IMG/VR virus record: IMGVR_UViG_3300021960_000495
Span: 1 to 24,107 of that record
DNA length: 24,107 nt
Strand: one strand, 5' to 3'
DNA from: a virus
In this document: piece by piece, positions 13,511-20,190 of the stretch
Layout: each line of letters opens with the position of its first letter
Numbering within the stretch: the first letter of the stretch is position 1
Program-made: the position numbers and the translations under genes
Notes under the pieces: model-generated
What the model was told of the DNA's origin: nothing
The model's input: only the letters and a program-made list of their open reading frames with translations
The model's database searches: none

Positions 13511-14347
13511 TTACTGGCCCGCAATCATATTGACAATTGTATTACCGCGATGGCCAACTTGCTTATACCATTTACTATTTTGTAGTTCTTTTGCGGCTGT
13601 TTTCCAATCGCCGGCTGACGCCGCGGCGGAAAACTTTGGCCAACTCTTATGCCAATTTGGGCCCATATTATATGCTAAATCAACCATCGCTTGCTTACGC
13701 TTTTGGTCTGCCAAGTTATAGCCAGGAGTTGTTCTTGCACCTTGTACGTGATGATCAAAGTCCTTATTAAACATTTCATCTGCTTGTTTGTCTGTAATAC
13801 CTTTGGAAAAGTCTTCGCCGGGTTTAACCAAATGTCCGTATCCAATTGTGTTCTTGCCGACCGTGTCTTTATAAACTTCTAAGCGTTTGCCTTCATGTTG
13901 CTTAATCATATTCTTAAGAGCATTTACATCACCAAACTCTTTATCGTATGGATCTTGTTCAATTGTTTGTGCTACTTGTGTTTTTGTTTGTAGATCAGGC
14001 TGTGGTGTGTTTTGTTTTACTGCTGTTGCGCCGCCGGCTGCTAAGGCCGCGCCTGCTACTGCGCCAGTTGCTTTCTTTTTCCAATCTTCGTTTAATATAT
14101 CTTTATATAGTGACACTTGTATTTGAGACTCGTCTAGTTTAAAGTTACGTGTATACGCTATCTTGCCTTCAACTTTTATACGTTTGAGAATATCCTTCTT
14201 AACTAAGCCATTAGCAATCCATTGCTCATGCTCGTTTAAATCTCTTTTAAATACTCTCTTATCAGTATATTTTAACAGATAATCACTCTCTTGTAAATTA
14301 ACATAAACAAAATTTACATTAGGGTGTTGTATTTGTGCAAATCTCAT
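13511..14347 (-). CDS. T4-type lysozyme (GH24) with N-terminal extension and internal capsid-targeting peptide, 278 aa
   Basis: Residues of about 142-278 are a T4-lysozyme domain: Glu152 (KQHEGKR), Asp161 (VYKDTVG) and Thr167 (NTIGYGH) reproduce the T4 Glu11/Asp20/Thr26 spacing exactly. It should cleave the host murein glycan. Before it are an Ala/Gly-rich hydrophobic stretch (94-110) and an 80-residue domain of unknown type. At 78-88 the protein reads VSLYKDILNE|DW, a capsid-targeting-like peptide whose Val codon is GTG (14116), a possible internal start giving a 201-residue targeted lysozyme. Full-length translation starts at ATG 14347 behind AGGAAA. It could be an ejected entry lysozyme or the endolysin; the internal peptide favours the former. 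Confidence 0.9.
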   Translation of the reverse strand: MRFAQIQHPNVNFVYVNLQESDYLLKYTDKRVFKRDLNEHEQWIANGLVKKDILKRIKVEGKIAYTRNFKLDESQIQVSLYKDILNEDWKKKATGAVAGAALAAGGATAVKQNTPQPDLQTKTQVAQTIEQDPYDKEFGDVNALKNMIKQHEGKRLEVYKDTVGKNTIGYGHLVKPGEDFSKGITDKQADEMFNKDFDHHVQGARTTPGYNLADQKRKQAMVDLAYNMGPNWHKSWPKFSAAASAGDWKTAAKELQNSKWYKQVGHRGNTIVNMIAGQ

Positions 14348-14356
14348 TTCTTTTTC

Positions 14357-14701
14357 CTATAGGGTTCCAGTAAATTTCGTATTTGTTTTACGATCCTTCC
14401 ACTCTGTTCCTTTTGGCTTTTCAACGGTTCTAGTTATTTTAGCACTAATGCCCGGAACTTTTGTTTTAGTTGTTTTTTTACTAACAGGATCTCTTTTATA
14501 TTCTGTATAACCACCGCCATCAAACTTTGTTTTAGTTTGTGCTTTATAATTACTTGACGTTTTTTTGACTGTTGGATCAACTTTATTTGGTCCGTCCCCG
14601 TATATGTCATAAAATGGCGAGTGCCCTGCACTAGCATCAGCAGTCCAACCTTTATGTGCTGGACGTGGTGATCGTTCTATTAGTATTTCACAAATCTTCA
14701 T
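14357..14701 (-). CDS. Basic disordered capsid-targeted protein, 114 aa
   Basis: Starts MKICEILIE|RSPRPAHKGW, a good capsid-targeting peptide with cleavage after L-I-E. The mature part is strongly basic, rich in Lys, Thr and Gly, with little predicted structure; a short GHSPFYDIYGDGPNKVDPT segment is the only non-repetitive part. The ATG overlaps the upstream TGA (ATGA), so it is translationally coupled to the preceding capsid-targeted gene. It resembles T4 internal proteins I-III in being a small basic passenger. No function can be assigned. Confidence 0.82.
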   Translation of the reverse strand: MKICEILIERSPRPAHKGWTADASAGHSPFYDIYGDGPNKVDPTVKKTSSNYKAQTKTKFDGGGYTEYKRDPVSKKTTKTKVPGISAKITRTVEKPKGTEWKDRKTNTKFTGTL

Positions 14702-15276
14702 TTCTTTTTCCTAAGTTTTGGCGCGCCGGATAAAAACGGTCTTGTAAACCATAGTTTAAACCAGTCTTCATCTCCGGGTTCCAAGCCTAACTCATGCTCT
14801 TTGCGCCTAATACCAGTAGCAGTTTTGCTCATATTTTCTTTAACTTCTTTATTTAGTTTGGTTAACTCATACTGTACCATGTCGCCTTGGTCTTCAATGT
14901 ATGTGTTATAGCCTAACTGTCTAGCAAACTTTTGTACCATTCTAGTATAAAGTTTTGTTCTGCTTGGATTTGTGCCAGTGTTTCCTTTCTCGCCAGAGAA
15001 AAATATCATTTCGGGACTGCGTTCTTTAATAAACTTTTGTATAGCATGTAAAACTGTAGCAAATATTTTATAAGCATCGCCTTCACCAGTTACATCTAGA
15101 CTATTACCTCTGTGAAACTCTACTTGATATTCCTCGTTGCCTTCGTGATTAAACATAATAAGCAGTGTTGTGCCATCGGGTAGTTTAGCAAATGCTCTCG
15201 CATCGCCGTCCGTGCCTTCTTCCCAGCTTAACGGATATGGTTTATCAAATGTTTCAAGCAGTTCTTCTATTTTCAT
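14698..15276 (-). CDS. Capsid-targeted protein with conserved alpha/beta domain, 192 aa
   Basis: Leader MKIEELLE|TFDKPYPLSW, with cleavage after L-L-E. The body is a real folded domain (about 10-140): beta strands around FAKLPDGTTLLIMFNHEG and YQVEFHRG, a helix DAYKIFATVLHAIQKFI, a strand MIFFSGEKG, then SRTKLYTRMVQKFARQLGY. The last stretch, with Ser-Arg followed by a Tyr/Arg helix, recalls the acetyl-CoA site of GNAT-like domains, but I see no proof of activity. Domains of this form are frequent as capsid-targeted proteins in cyanophages. The C-terminus is basic (LRKKK). AAAGG precedes the ATG. The next gene overlaps by four bases. Confidence 0.83.
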   Translation of the reverse strand: MKIEELLETFDKPYPLSWEEGTDGDARAFAKLPDGTTLLIMFNHEGNEEYQVEFHRGNSLDVTGEGDAYKIFATVLHAIQKFIKERSPEMIFFSGEKGNTGTNPSRTKLYTRMVQKFARQLGYNTYIEDQGDMVQYELTKLNKEVKENMSKTATGIRRKEHELGLEPGDEDWFKLWFTRPFLSGAPKLRKKK

Positions 15277-15324
15277 TATTTTCTACCTTTTATATTATTT
15301 ACTGTAAAGATCCATAATTACAAT

Positions 15325-16452
15325 TTACCCAATCATTCCCTCGGTTACTCCTTGTTCATATGATAGATCCGGATTGCCTGCCCATCTATTCATCCAACGA
15401 CCCCATTCATCATAAAAGTGACGCATACCTTCCTCATCGTGAATTGTTGGATCACCATCAGCATCAACCTCATGTCGGCCGTGTAGAATTCTGCGAGCAT
15501 CCGCATACTCATTCATTGTAGCCTGTTGTGTGCTTACTGCGAGTAAGTCCTCATGTAGGTTACGACCAAACGGTCCCCAAATACTATTGTGATGCCGTTG
15601 TCTAATCAAACGCTCTTTCGGCGTGTCACTCTTGAGTCCAAGACCACGAAACTCAATCATCACCTTGTCTGGTGCAATTGGTGTCATAATGTCACATCGT
15701 AGTGCTGACCCTCTTAGGTTGAAGTTGACCCCTGGGAAGAAGTCTATCATCTCCCAGTGATTAGCGGGTAAATGTGGAAACGATAACTCATCCCTAGACT
15801 CAGAACCTTCATACTGGTCATACTGCACCTCAAACGAGCCTACGTTTATGTGTCCGTTATCAAATCCAATATTCTTACGAGCAAAGTAGGAGTCATTGAA
15901 CCCTGTTACACGATTGTGGTAGTGTAGATAGTCATGGTAAAACTCCGAGTTAGTGTCATGCCATAACTTATAGTTGCAAGGTATGATGGCCTTGTGATAG
16001 TGAAAGACCTCCAACGGCTCTGCGTCTAGGGACTTTTGCATACAATCAAATGATCCTGATGCCCACTCCTCGACTGTCTTGTCCATCTCCTCGTTTAGTG
16101 TGACCCATATGAATCCACCATACTTGACCTCGGTTCTTATTGGAGAAGCATCGTAAATATCTAATGCTAATGTGCCAGCAGGTTGACTGATACTCTGGTT
16201 ATGATATGCCTTTATCTCTTTATCTGATATACGAACTACAATGATTGGCTGCATCGCAACAGTCATTGTACGAAAAGAATTTGTTTTAGGTAGTTCAGAT
16301 TCGTGACATACTGGAACCCACACCTTTGAAAATATCTTTTCAATTTCTTCTTCAAATATCTTTTTGTCGGAATATATTCGACTATCAACATACTCACCAC
16401 TGTTGATCTTACCTGGAATCCTGTTCCACTGTTTATAGTTTCTTGCTGGCAT
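15325..16452 (-). CDS. Rieske-type oxygenase alpha-subunit relative lacking the Rieske cluster motifs, 375 aa
   Basis: Residues of about 20-85 follow the ring-hydroxylating oxygenase N-terminus (RIYSDKKIFEEEIEKIFSKVW, HESELPKTNSFRTMTV, then PIIVVRISDKEIKAYHNQ). Where Cys-x-His and Cys-x2-His should bind the 2Fe-2S cluster it reads NQSISQPAGTLAL, with no Cys or His pair, and the cluster loop is largely deleted. The C-terminal mononuclear-iron domain seems kept: NYKLWHDTNSEFYHDYLHYH (160-179, candidate Glu170, His173 and His177 or His179) and Asp302 in LHEDLLAVSTQQ. It therefore cannot receive electrons in the usual way. Sampled G+C is somewhat higher than in its neighbours, which suggests transfer. 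It sits inside the capsid-cargo operon but has no targeting peptide. Confidence 0.85.
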   Translation of the reverse strand: MPARNYKQWNRIPGKINSGEYVDSRIYSDKKIFEEEIEKIFSKVWVPVCHESELPKTNSFRTMTVAMQPIIVVRISDKEIKAYHNQSISQPAGTLALDIYDASPIRTEVKYGGFIWVTLNEEMDKTVEEWASGSFDCMQKSLDAEPLEVFHYHKAIIPCNYKLWHDTNSEFYHDYLHYHNRVTGFNDSYFARKNIGFDNGHINVGSFEVQYDQYEGSESRDELSFPHLPANHWEMIDFFPGVNFNLRGSALRCDIMTPIAPDKVMIEFRGLGLKSDTPKERLIRQRHHNSIWGPFGRNLHEDLLAVSTQQATMNEYADARRILHGRHEVDADGDPTIHDEEGMRHFYDEWGRWMNRWAGNPDLSYEQGVTEGMIG

Positions 16453-16454
16453 AA

Positions 16455-16769
16455 TTATTTTTTACCTGATTTCATGTTAGCACACCAGTGATACATTTTG
16501 CCTTTCTCACCGCTATACTTTTTTGCTTTTGCCCTAAGGCTGCTTATAGAACCTTTACAACTTGCGCCTGCACGTTTTACTCTGCCCGGCCGGCTTTTAC
16601 CTTTTACTTTACCATCTTTAAAGTTTTCGTTTGTAAGTAGTTTTGGCTTTCCGCTACCAAGTCCTAACTTTTTAACATTAGCAAACTCGCTTCCAATTGG
16701 AGCGTCTTTTGTAGCGTTTTGTTTTGTAATAATGCCTACTGCTTCGTTTATAAATTCTGTTGCTCTCAT
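16455..16769 (-). CDS. Basic two-cysteine capsid-targeted protein, 104 aa
   Basis: Leader MRATEFINE|AVGIITKQN, with cleavage after I-N-E. A linker follows, and then a very basic C-terminal module (about 58-104) containing a Cys in GASCKGSISSLRAKAKKY, a Gly/Lys segment and HWCANMKSGKK, that is, two cysteines about 25 residues apart among Lys and Arg. I know such modules only from T4-like marine phage proteins. The charge suggests nucleic-acid binding and the Cys pair could bind metal. The stop is 2 bases before the Rieske-like gene. Proposed role: packaged protein that coats or follows the DNA. Confidence 0.82.
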   Translation of the reverse strand: MRATEFINEAVGIITKQNATKDAPIGSEFANVKKLGLGSGKPKLLTNENFKDGKVKGKSRPGRVKRAGASCKGSISSLRAKAKKYSGEKGKMYHWCANMKSGKK

Positions 16770-16771
16770 AG

Positions 16772-17110
16772 TTATTTTGTAGCAACGTTTTTTGCTTTAC
16801 CCTTTCTGTTTTTGTTTGGGTCTTTCCTACGCTTACGGTTGGCAGCTGTCTTACGACCCTTCTTGCCTAATGCGTGTGCTTTCTTTTGTGGTAAGCATTT
16901 TGGCTTGCCCTCGCCTTTACTTCCCCTAGCGCAGTCACCACGGATTTTTCCGTCAGGGCCAAAGCGTACCCACTTCTCATCAAACCATTTCTTTAAGTCT
17001 TCATTAACACTTTCTGCGTAATATGGATTCTCTGGATCTGCATCGTCGGACTCATCAGGCCACCAGTCTAAATTACTATAGTTTTCTGTAATAATTTCAC
17101 TAATTTTCAT
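16772..17110 (-). CDS. Basic two-cysteine capsid-targeted protein, 112 aa
   Basis: Leader MKISEIITE|NYSNLDWW, with cleavage after I-T-E; a second possible site follows at SVNE (about residue 36). The first third is acidic. The C-terminal module is strongly basic and conserved-looking: KKWFDEKWVRFGPDGKIRGD, then CARGSKGEGKPKCLPQKKA (Cys pair), then Lys/Arg-rich KGRKTAANRKRRKDPNKNRK. This module recurs in cyanophages. The Cys pair and charge suggest a small metal-stabilised nucleic-acid binder. The ATG overlaps the upstream TGA by four bases, and a perfect TATAAATA lies 46 bases upstream inside the preceding gene. Confidence 0.84.
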   Translation of the reverse strand: MKISEIITENYSNLDWWPDESDDADPENPYYAESVNEDLKKWFDEKWVRFGPDGKIRGDCARGSKGEGKPKCLPQKKAHALGKKGRKTAANRKRRKDPNKNRKGKAKNVATK

Positions 17111-17715
17111 TTTATAAATGCACCTACGCGCCCATTAAATTCTGGACATTTTATATATTTATATCCTTGTGGTGGTATCGTACTTTGGTTAGGCCACACT
17201 GGAATAAACTCTGAATTATTGTATGTAAAATCTGGATTAGATCTAAAGTGTGCTTCAATCAGTTTTCCACCTATAAATTCACAGTTTATTTTGGGTTTAT
17301 TGGCAAATTGTTTCAATACACCAGGAAACGGAATTTTATCAGGCGTTATTACCCATTTATCCCACTGTATAAGTGTAGTTTCTTTCTTAAACCCTTCTAC
17401 ACAAAGAACTTGTTTTCCATACGCATAATCTACTGATAAATGTCTACCTTCAAACCATTCACAATAAAAATCACCAGGGTTGAGATCCGTTGTATATTTA
17501 ACAAGGTGTACTTTTTTAGCATTTAATCCTAGCCCTACAATATTCATTATGGGACGAACAATGTACCATCCTGCATCAGGAACGTCTATTCCCGCAGGAC
17601 CACATTTATACCCAAGTTTGCGTGATAAAATTAGTTTGTCGTATACCCAAAGTTCTTCTGGATCTGCGTTTTTCCAATATACATCTTCTTCTGTATCATC
17701 GTACAATTCACGCAT
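17107..17715 (-). CDS. Conserved phage protein of unknown function, 202 aa
   Basis: Starts MRELYDDTEEDVYWKNADPE with no targeting peptide. Central segments DKLILSRKLGYKCGPAGIDV and AGWYIVRPIMNIVGLGLNAK, followed by GDFYCEWFEGRHLSVDYAYG, look like a folded alpha/beta enzyme-like domain. I recall similar proteins from T4-like cyanophages, where they are unannotated. The spacing of Arg-Pro, Gly-rich turn and the acidic CEWFEG strand is loosely like ATP-grasp proteins, but key residues cannot be assigned. It lies in the capsid-cargo operon, 12 bases after the upstream stop, and overlaps the next gene by four bases. Function open. Confidence 0.8.
   Translation of the reverse strand: MRELYDDTEEDVYWKNADPEELWVYDKLILSRKLGYKCGPAGIDVPDAGWYIVRPIMNIVGLGLNAKKVHLVKYTTDLNPGDFYCEWFEGRHLSVDYAYGKQVLCVEGFKKETTLIQWDKWVITPDKIPFPGVLKQFANKPKINCEFIGGKLIEAHFRSNPDFTYNNSEFIPVWPNQSTIPPQGYKYIKCPEFNGRVGAFIK
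17156..17163 (-). promoter_or_regulatory. T4-type late promoter TATAAATA inside the upstream gene
   Basis: Perfect match within codons for YKYI of the 202-residue gene, 46 bases before the ATG at 17110. It would start a transcript at about 17150 for the downstream cargo genes. Being inside a coding region, it could be chance. Confidence 0.5.
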
Positions 17716-17727
17716 TAGAGTTTGGTC

Positions 17728-18354
17728 TTATTTTTTCTTACTCTTGTTGCCCCAGTTCTTTGCGCCAACTTTGCGACATTTTACTAGTGCGCCACTTGCG
17801 TAAGCACTTGGCCAAATTTTGTAACGCGACTTTACTTTACGGTAGCAAGCGTCTTTCTCGCCTTCTTCTAGTTCATAACTTTCTACGGTTACTGTTGCTT
17901 TCTTTCGTGCAAGTTCACCAATAACTCTATACTTTTCTGCTCGTGATCTCTCATCTTCAAAGTGTATCATACCAGATGAATTATCAACATCAATGTAATA
18001 GTTCATTCCTTGTATTCTTACTTCCGCACCATCTGGACTATTAGGATCTGTCGCAATGATCATATTGCCCTGTGTACGCACAACCTGATATTGTGCCTTC
18101 CCACCACCTGGTTGGGCAACCATAAATGGAGTGCCAGGCGGCATTTGTTTTTGTATAAATCTTGTTTGCTCTGCTTCTGTGTATTTAGGTTTAATAACAA
18201 TGCCTCTAGCGTTGTCCATGTCAATGCGCTTGTCTCGTAAATCCACTACGATTTCAGTTTGGTCACCTTGAGAACCTAATAGTGGTAACTCGTCTCCGCT
18301 AACCGGACCTGCGACTTGGTACATGGCTTCAGTAAATAGTTCTGCTAGTTTCAT
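17728..18354 (-). CDS. Capsid-targeted protein with basic two-cysteine C-terminus, 208 aa
   Basis: Leader MKLAELFTE|AMYQVAGPVS, with cleavage after F-T-E. The middle (about 30-140) is a beta-rich domain (EIVVDLRDKRIDMDN, GGKAQYQVVRTQGNMIIATD, MNYYIDVDNSSGMIHFEDE). Near 160-168 is another protease-like site, SYELEE|GEKD, which would release the last 42 residues: KDACYRKVKSRYKIWPSAYA, then SGALVKCRKVGAKNWG and a Lys tail. That basic module, with two cysteines, recurs in marine T4-like phages. The ATG overlaps the upstream TGA by four bases. Two cleavages would yield a separate beta domain and a basic peptide in the mature head. Confidence 0.83.
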   Translation of the reverse strand: MKLAELFTEAMYQVAGPVSGDELPLLGSQGDQTEIVVDLRDKRIDMDNARGIVIKPKYTEAEQTRFIQKQMPPGTPFMVAQPGGGKAQYQVVRTQGNMIIATDPNSPDGAEVRIQGMNYYIDVDNSSGMIHFEDERSRAEKYRVIGELARKKATVTVESYELEEGEKDACYRKVKSRYKIWPSAYASGALVKCRKVGAKNWGNKSKKK

Positions 18355-18623
18355 TTGTTTAACCTTTGCTTCATAATACTTGCTGGGTTAGTTCTCTTTG
18401 TTCTTGCGGCCTTTCTTGCTATTCTTGCTCCTAATTTTGCTTTAGTCATTTTTAATCTAAAACGCTTTTTAATATCTGGAGCGGCAAAACACTGGGCAGG
18501 CTTACCCACAATACGGCCCTTGCGTCTACCAGCCGTACAGCGATATTTACGAACAAGTTTATTACCTTGTCGTTGCCACGCCATTTTTGTTTCTGCTATA
18601 TTATAAAGTTCTTCTAAATACAT
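18351..18623 (-). CDS. Small basic two-cysteine capsid-targeted protein, 90 aa
   Basis: Leader MYLEELYNIAE|TKMAW, with Ile-Ala-Glu as in T4 internal protein III. Almost all of the mature part is a basic module: NKLVRKYRCTAGRRKGRIVG, then KPAQCFAAPDIKKRF, then Arg/Lys/Ala-rich repeats ending in TKRTNPASIMKQRLNK. The two cysteines are about 18 residues apart. The module is familiar from cyanophage proteins. Charge and size fit a DNA- or RNA-binding protein packed with the genome. It is the first gene of the cargo run; ACTAAATA seven bases before the ATG is a poor late-promoter candidate. Confidence 0.83.
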   Translation of the reverse strand: MYLEELYNIAETKMAWQRQGNKLVRKYRCTAGRRKGRIVGKPAQCFAAPDIKKRFRLKMTKAKLGARIARKAARTKRTNPASIMKQRLNK

Positions 18624-18625
18624 TG

Positions 18626-19792
18626 TTATGTATTTAGTAGTTTAGTGATGTCTTCTTTAACTATATCGTACGACATTTTGGCTAGAGATGTATTAAAAAA
18701 GTGCCCATTGTGTGCATTATCTCTGGCTAATAGTTTTGGATGCATTGAATCATTTCCAATTCCGTCAAGGTATTCATTGTAAACTCCTTTATTAACATCT
18801 TTATAAAAACAAACCATAAATTGTTTAAGATATAACGATTTATAGGCTATAATATTCTTTTGGGAATTTATTAAGTAATAGTCTAATAGAGCCTCTTCTT
18901 GGGATAGATTATCATAAAAATGGGAAGCAGTATTTGCATAGGTGTATGAACTACAATAATCTAAATACTGAATAATATCAGCCAAATCATCTGTACGCAT
19001 TTTAATTATTTGCTCAAATAAATTTCTAAATTGATGAAAGTTAGTAAAAGAAAATAGTTTTATATTATTGTACTCGCACAAATCTCGCACAATAGAAAAG
19101 TTTCTAGAAAAATTTTGATACCTAGTTTGAGCGTCCAAAGATCCATATAAAGAATAATTAAGTATATTTTTATCTTTGCTCATCGCGACTGAGTCTAAGA
19201 TAGAAGGAAATACAGTTAGTGTTTCGTGTTCAAATTGATCTTGCGGCACTTCAAAAACATCGCCAGAGTCTAACAATGTATGAGAATTTTTTCCAATATC
19301 ATATCTTCTCCAATTTGGAGGCATCCAAAATACAATATTTGGTTTAATAACGTTTATTAATTGGTATAATTGTGCTGTATTTAAATCAGAACTCGCACCC
19401 GGTGTGCCTAGATTAAACACTTCTACGTCATCAGTGTCGTATTGCATAATTAATTGTTTAAGTTGCTCTGCCCAAGTACTACTGTCATCTATGCCTGTTC
19501 CAAACACATGACTGCATCCAATAGTAATTATTTTTATTTTTTTATTAGAATTAAAAGACGGTCCGCGATAACCGTGTGCATTAAAGGTATAATTAATTGT
19601 TTTATCCTGCCACAGCGAATTGGCTACAAAGCTGTCTGTATCAAAAAAGTCAAAACTATATGTGCGATCGGAATCTTGTAAATAATTTTCGTATATATCA
19701 CACTGTGAAATTGATGAAGAGAGGGGTGCCAAACTAGGATCCCAAAATCCTTTTGTCCACTTCGAAGTGGTTCGATATTTCTTATATTTCAT
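18626..19792 (-). CDS. SGNH/GDSL-type hydrolase, 388 aa
   Basis: Block I is KIKIITIGCSHVFGTGI (86-101) with nucleophile Ser94. A Gly-Asn-type block is represented by EVFNLGTPGASS (124-135, Asn127 and Gly129), and the C-terminal catalytic Asp/His is probably in GNDSMHPKLL near residue 360. The N-terminal 70 residues are extra and Tyr-rich. Such enzymes cleave esters, often acetyl groups on polysaccharides, so processing of a host surface glycan is plausible; a non-virion role cannot be excluded. No signal peptide or targeting peptide. TATAAATT lies six bases before the ATG, an imperfect late promoter at nearly leaderless spacing. Confidence 0.8.
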   Translation of the reverse strand: MKYKKYRTTSKWTKGFWDPSLAPLSSSISQCDIYENYLQDSDRTYSFDFFDTDSFVANSLWQDKTINYTFNAHGYRGPSFNSNKKIKIITIGCSHVFGTGIDDSSTWAEQLKQLIMQYDTDDVEVFNLGTPGASSDLNTAQLYQLINVIKPNIVFWMPPNWRRYDIGKNSHTLLDSGDVFEVPQDQFEHETLTVFPSILDSVAMSKDKNILNYSLYGSLDAQTRYQNFSRNFSIVRDLCEYNNIKLFSFTNFHQFRNLFEQIIKMRTDDLADIIQYLDYCSSYTYANTASHFYDNLSQEEALLDYYLINSQKNIIAYKSLYLKQFMVCFYKDVNKGVYNEYLDGIGNDSMHPKLLARDNAHNGHFFNTSLAKMSYDIVKEDITKLLNT

Positions 19793-19801
19793 TTAGATAA
19801 T

Positions 19802-20056
19802 TTATAATGTAGCTTGTGTTAATAGATAGATTACTGCTGAAAATAGTGCGGCAATAACTGAACCACTTAAAACCCACATTGATTTATATTTATTTTTCTC
19901 GCTAATAAGTAAATTATGCCTGATTTCATCGAGTTGTTGTTCAATAATAGTTAAACGACTTTCGATTCGTTCCATGTTCTCCTCCAGATACCCGTATCGT
20001 TCTGAGCAAATTTCTACGTGTGCCTCAAGGCTCTGCTTTTCAATTTCTGATGGCAT
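19802..20056 (-). CDS. Holin-like protein: coiled coil plus C-terminal membrane segment, 84 aa
   Basis: Residues 5-58 form a charged heptad-like helix (MERIESRLTIIEQQLDEIRH), followed by a short basic stretch (SEKNKYKS) and one clear membrane segment (WVLSGSVIAALFSAVIYLL, about 61-79), then four or five residues. This N-out/C-membrane layout with a coiled coil is that of XhlA-type haemolysin/holin proteins and some spanin or holin accessories. It is a good candidate for the missing holin of this phage, but other small membrane proteins share the shape. A strong ribosome site (AGGAAGGA) precedes the ATG, and CATAAATA lies 49 bases upstream at the edge of the 12-bp periodic array. Confidence 0.78.
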   Translation of the reverse strand: MPSEIEKQSLEAHVEICSERYGYLEENMERIESRLTIIEQQLDEIRHNLLISEKNKYKSMWVLSGSVIAALFSAVIYLLTQATL

Positions 20057-20087
20057 AAATCCTTCCTAAATGTATAATACAACAAAT

Positions 20088-20165
20088 GCCTACCGCCCGC
20101 CCTATATTTATGTGCCTTTTAATATGCCTTTTCATTTCGCCTAAAATGAGCCTAAGTCTTTGCCT
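20088..20165. repeat. Roughly 12-bp-periodic GCCT array in a noncoding gap
   Basis: GCCT (AGGC on the minus strand) starts at 20088, 20114, 20126, 20139, 20150 and 20162, and a near copy GCCCT at 20099. Steps are 11, 15, 12, 13, 11 and 12 bases. The array fills most of the gap 20057-20190 between a structural gene and the holin-like gene. It looks like iterons or multiple binding sites; no fold or gene explains it. Confidence 0.6.
20105..20112 (-). promoter_or_regulatory. Late-promoter-like element CATAAATA (holin-like gene)
   Basis: Intergenic NATAAATA match, 48 bases before the ATG at 20056, embedded in the array of GCCT repeats. It would give a leader of about 43 bases with the AGGAAGGA site. 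Confidence 0.6.
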
Positions 20166-20190
20166 AGTACTGTATTTAAGCAAACAGGTA

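Noticed and set aside
11955-14142. Several plus-strand open frames with hydrophobic products (for example 12296-12694 and 13887-14126)
   Set aside because: All lie inside well-supported minus-strand genes, and their hydrophobicity comes from antisense reading of Lys/Ala/Glu-rich codons.
19887-19894. AATAAATA inside the holin-like gene
   Set aside because: It is about 95 bases from the next start and lies in Lys/Tyr codons of an A+T-rich gene, so chance is likely.
20040-20135. A 31-codon minus-strand frame across the GCCT array overlapping the holin-like start
   Set aside because: It has only a weak AGGCG ribosome site and no recognisable product. It is kept as a possibility under the array finding but not called as a gene.
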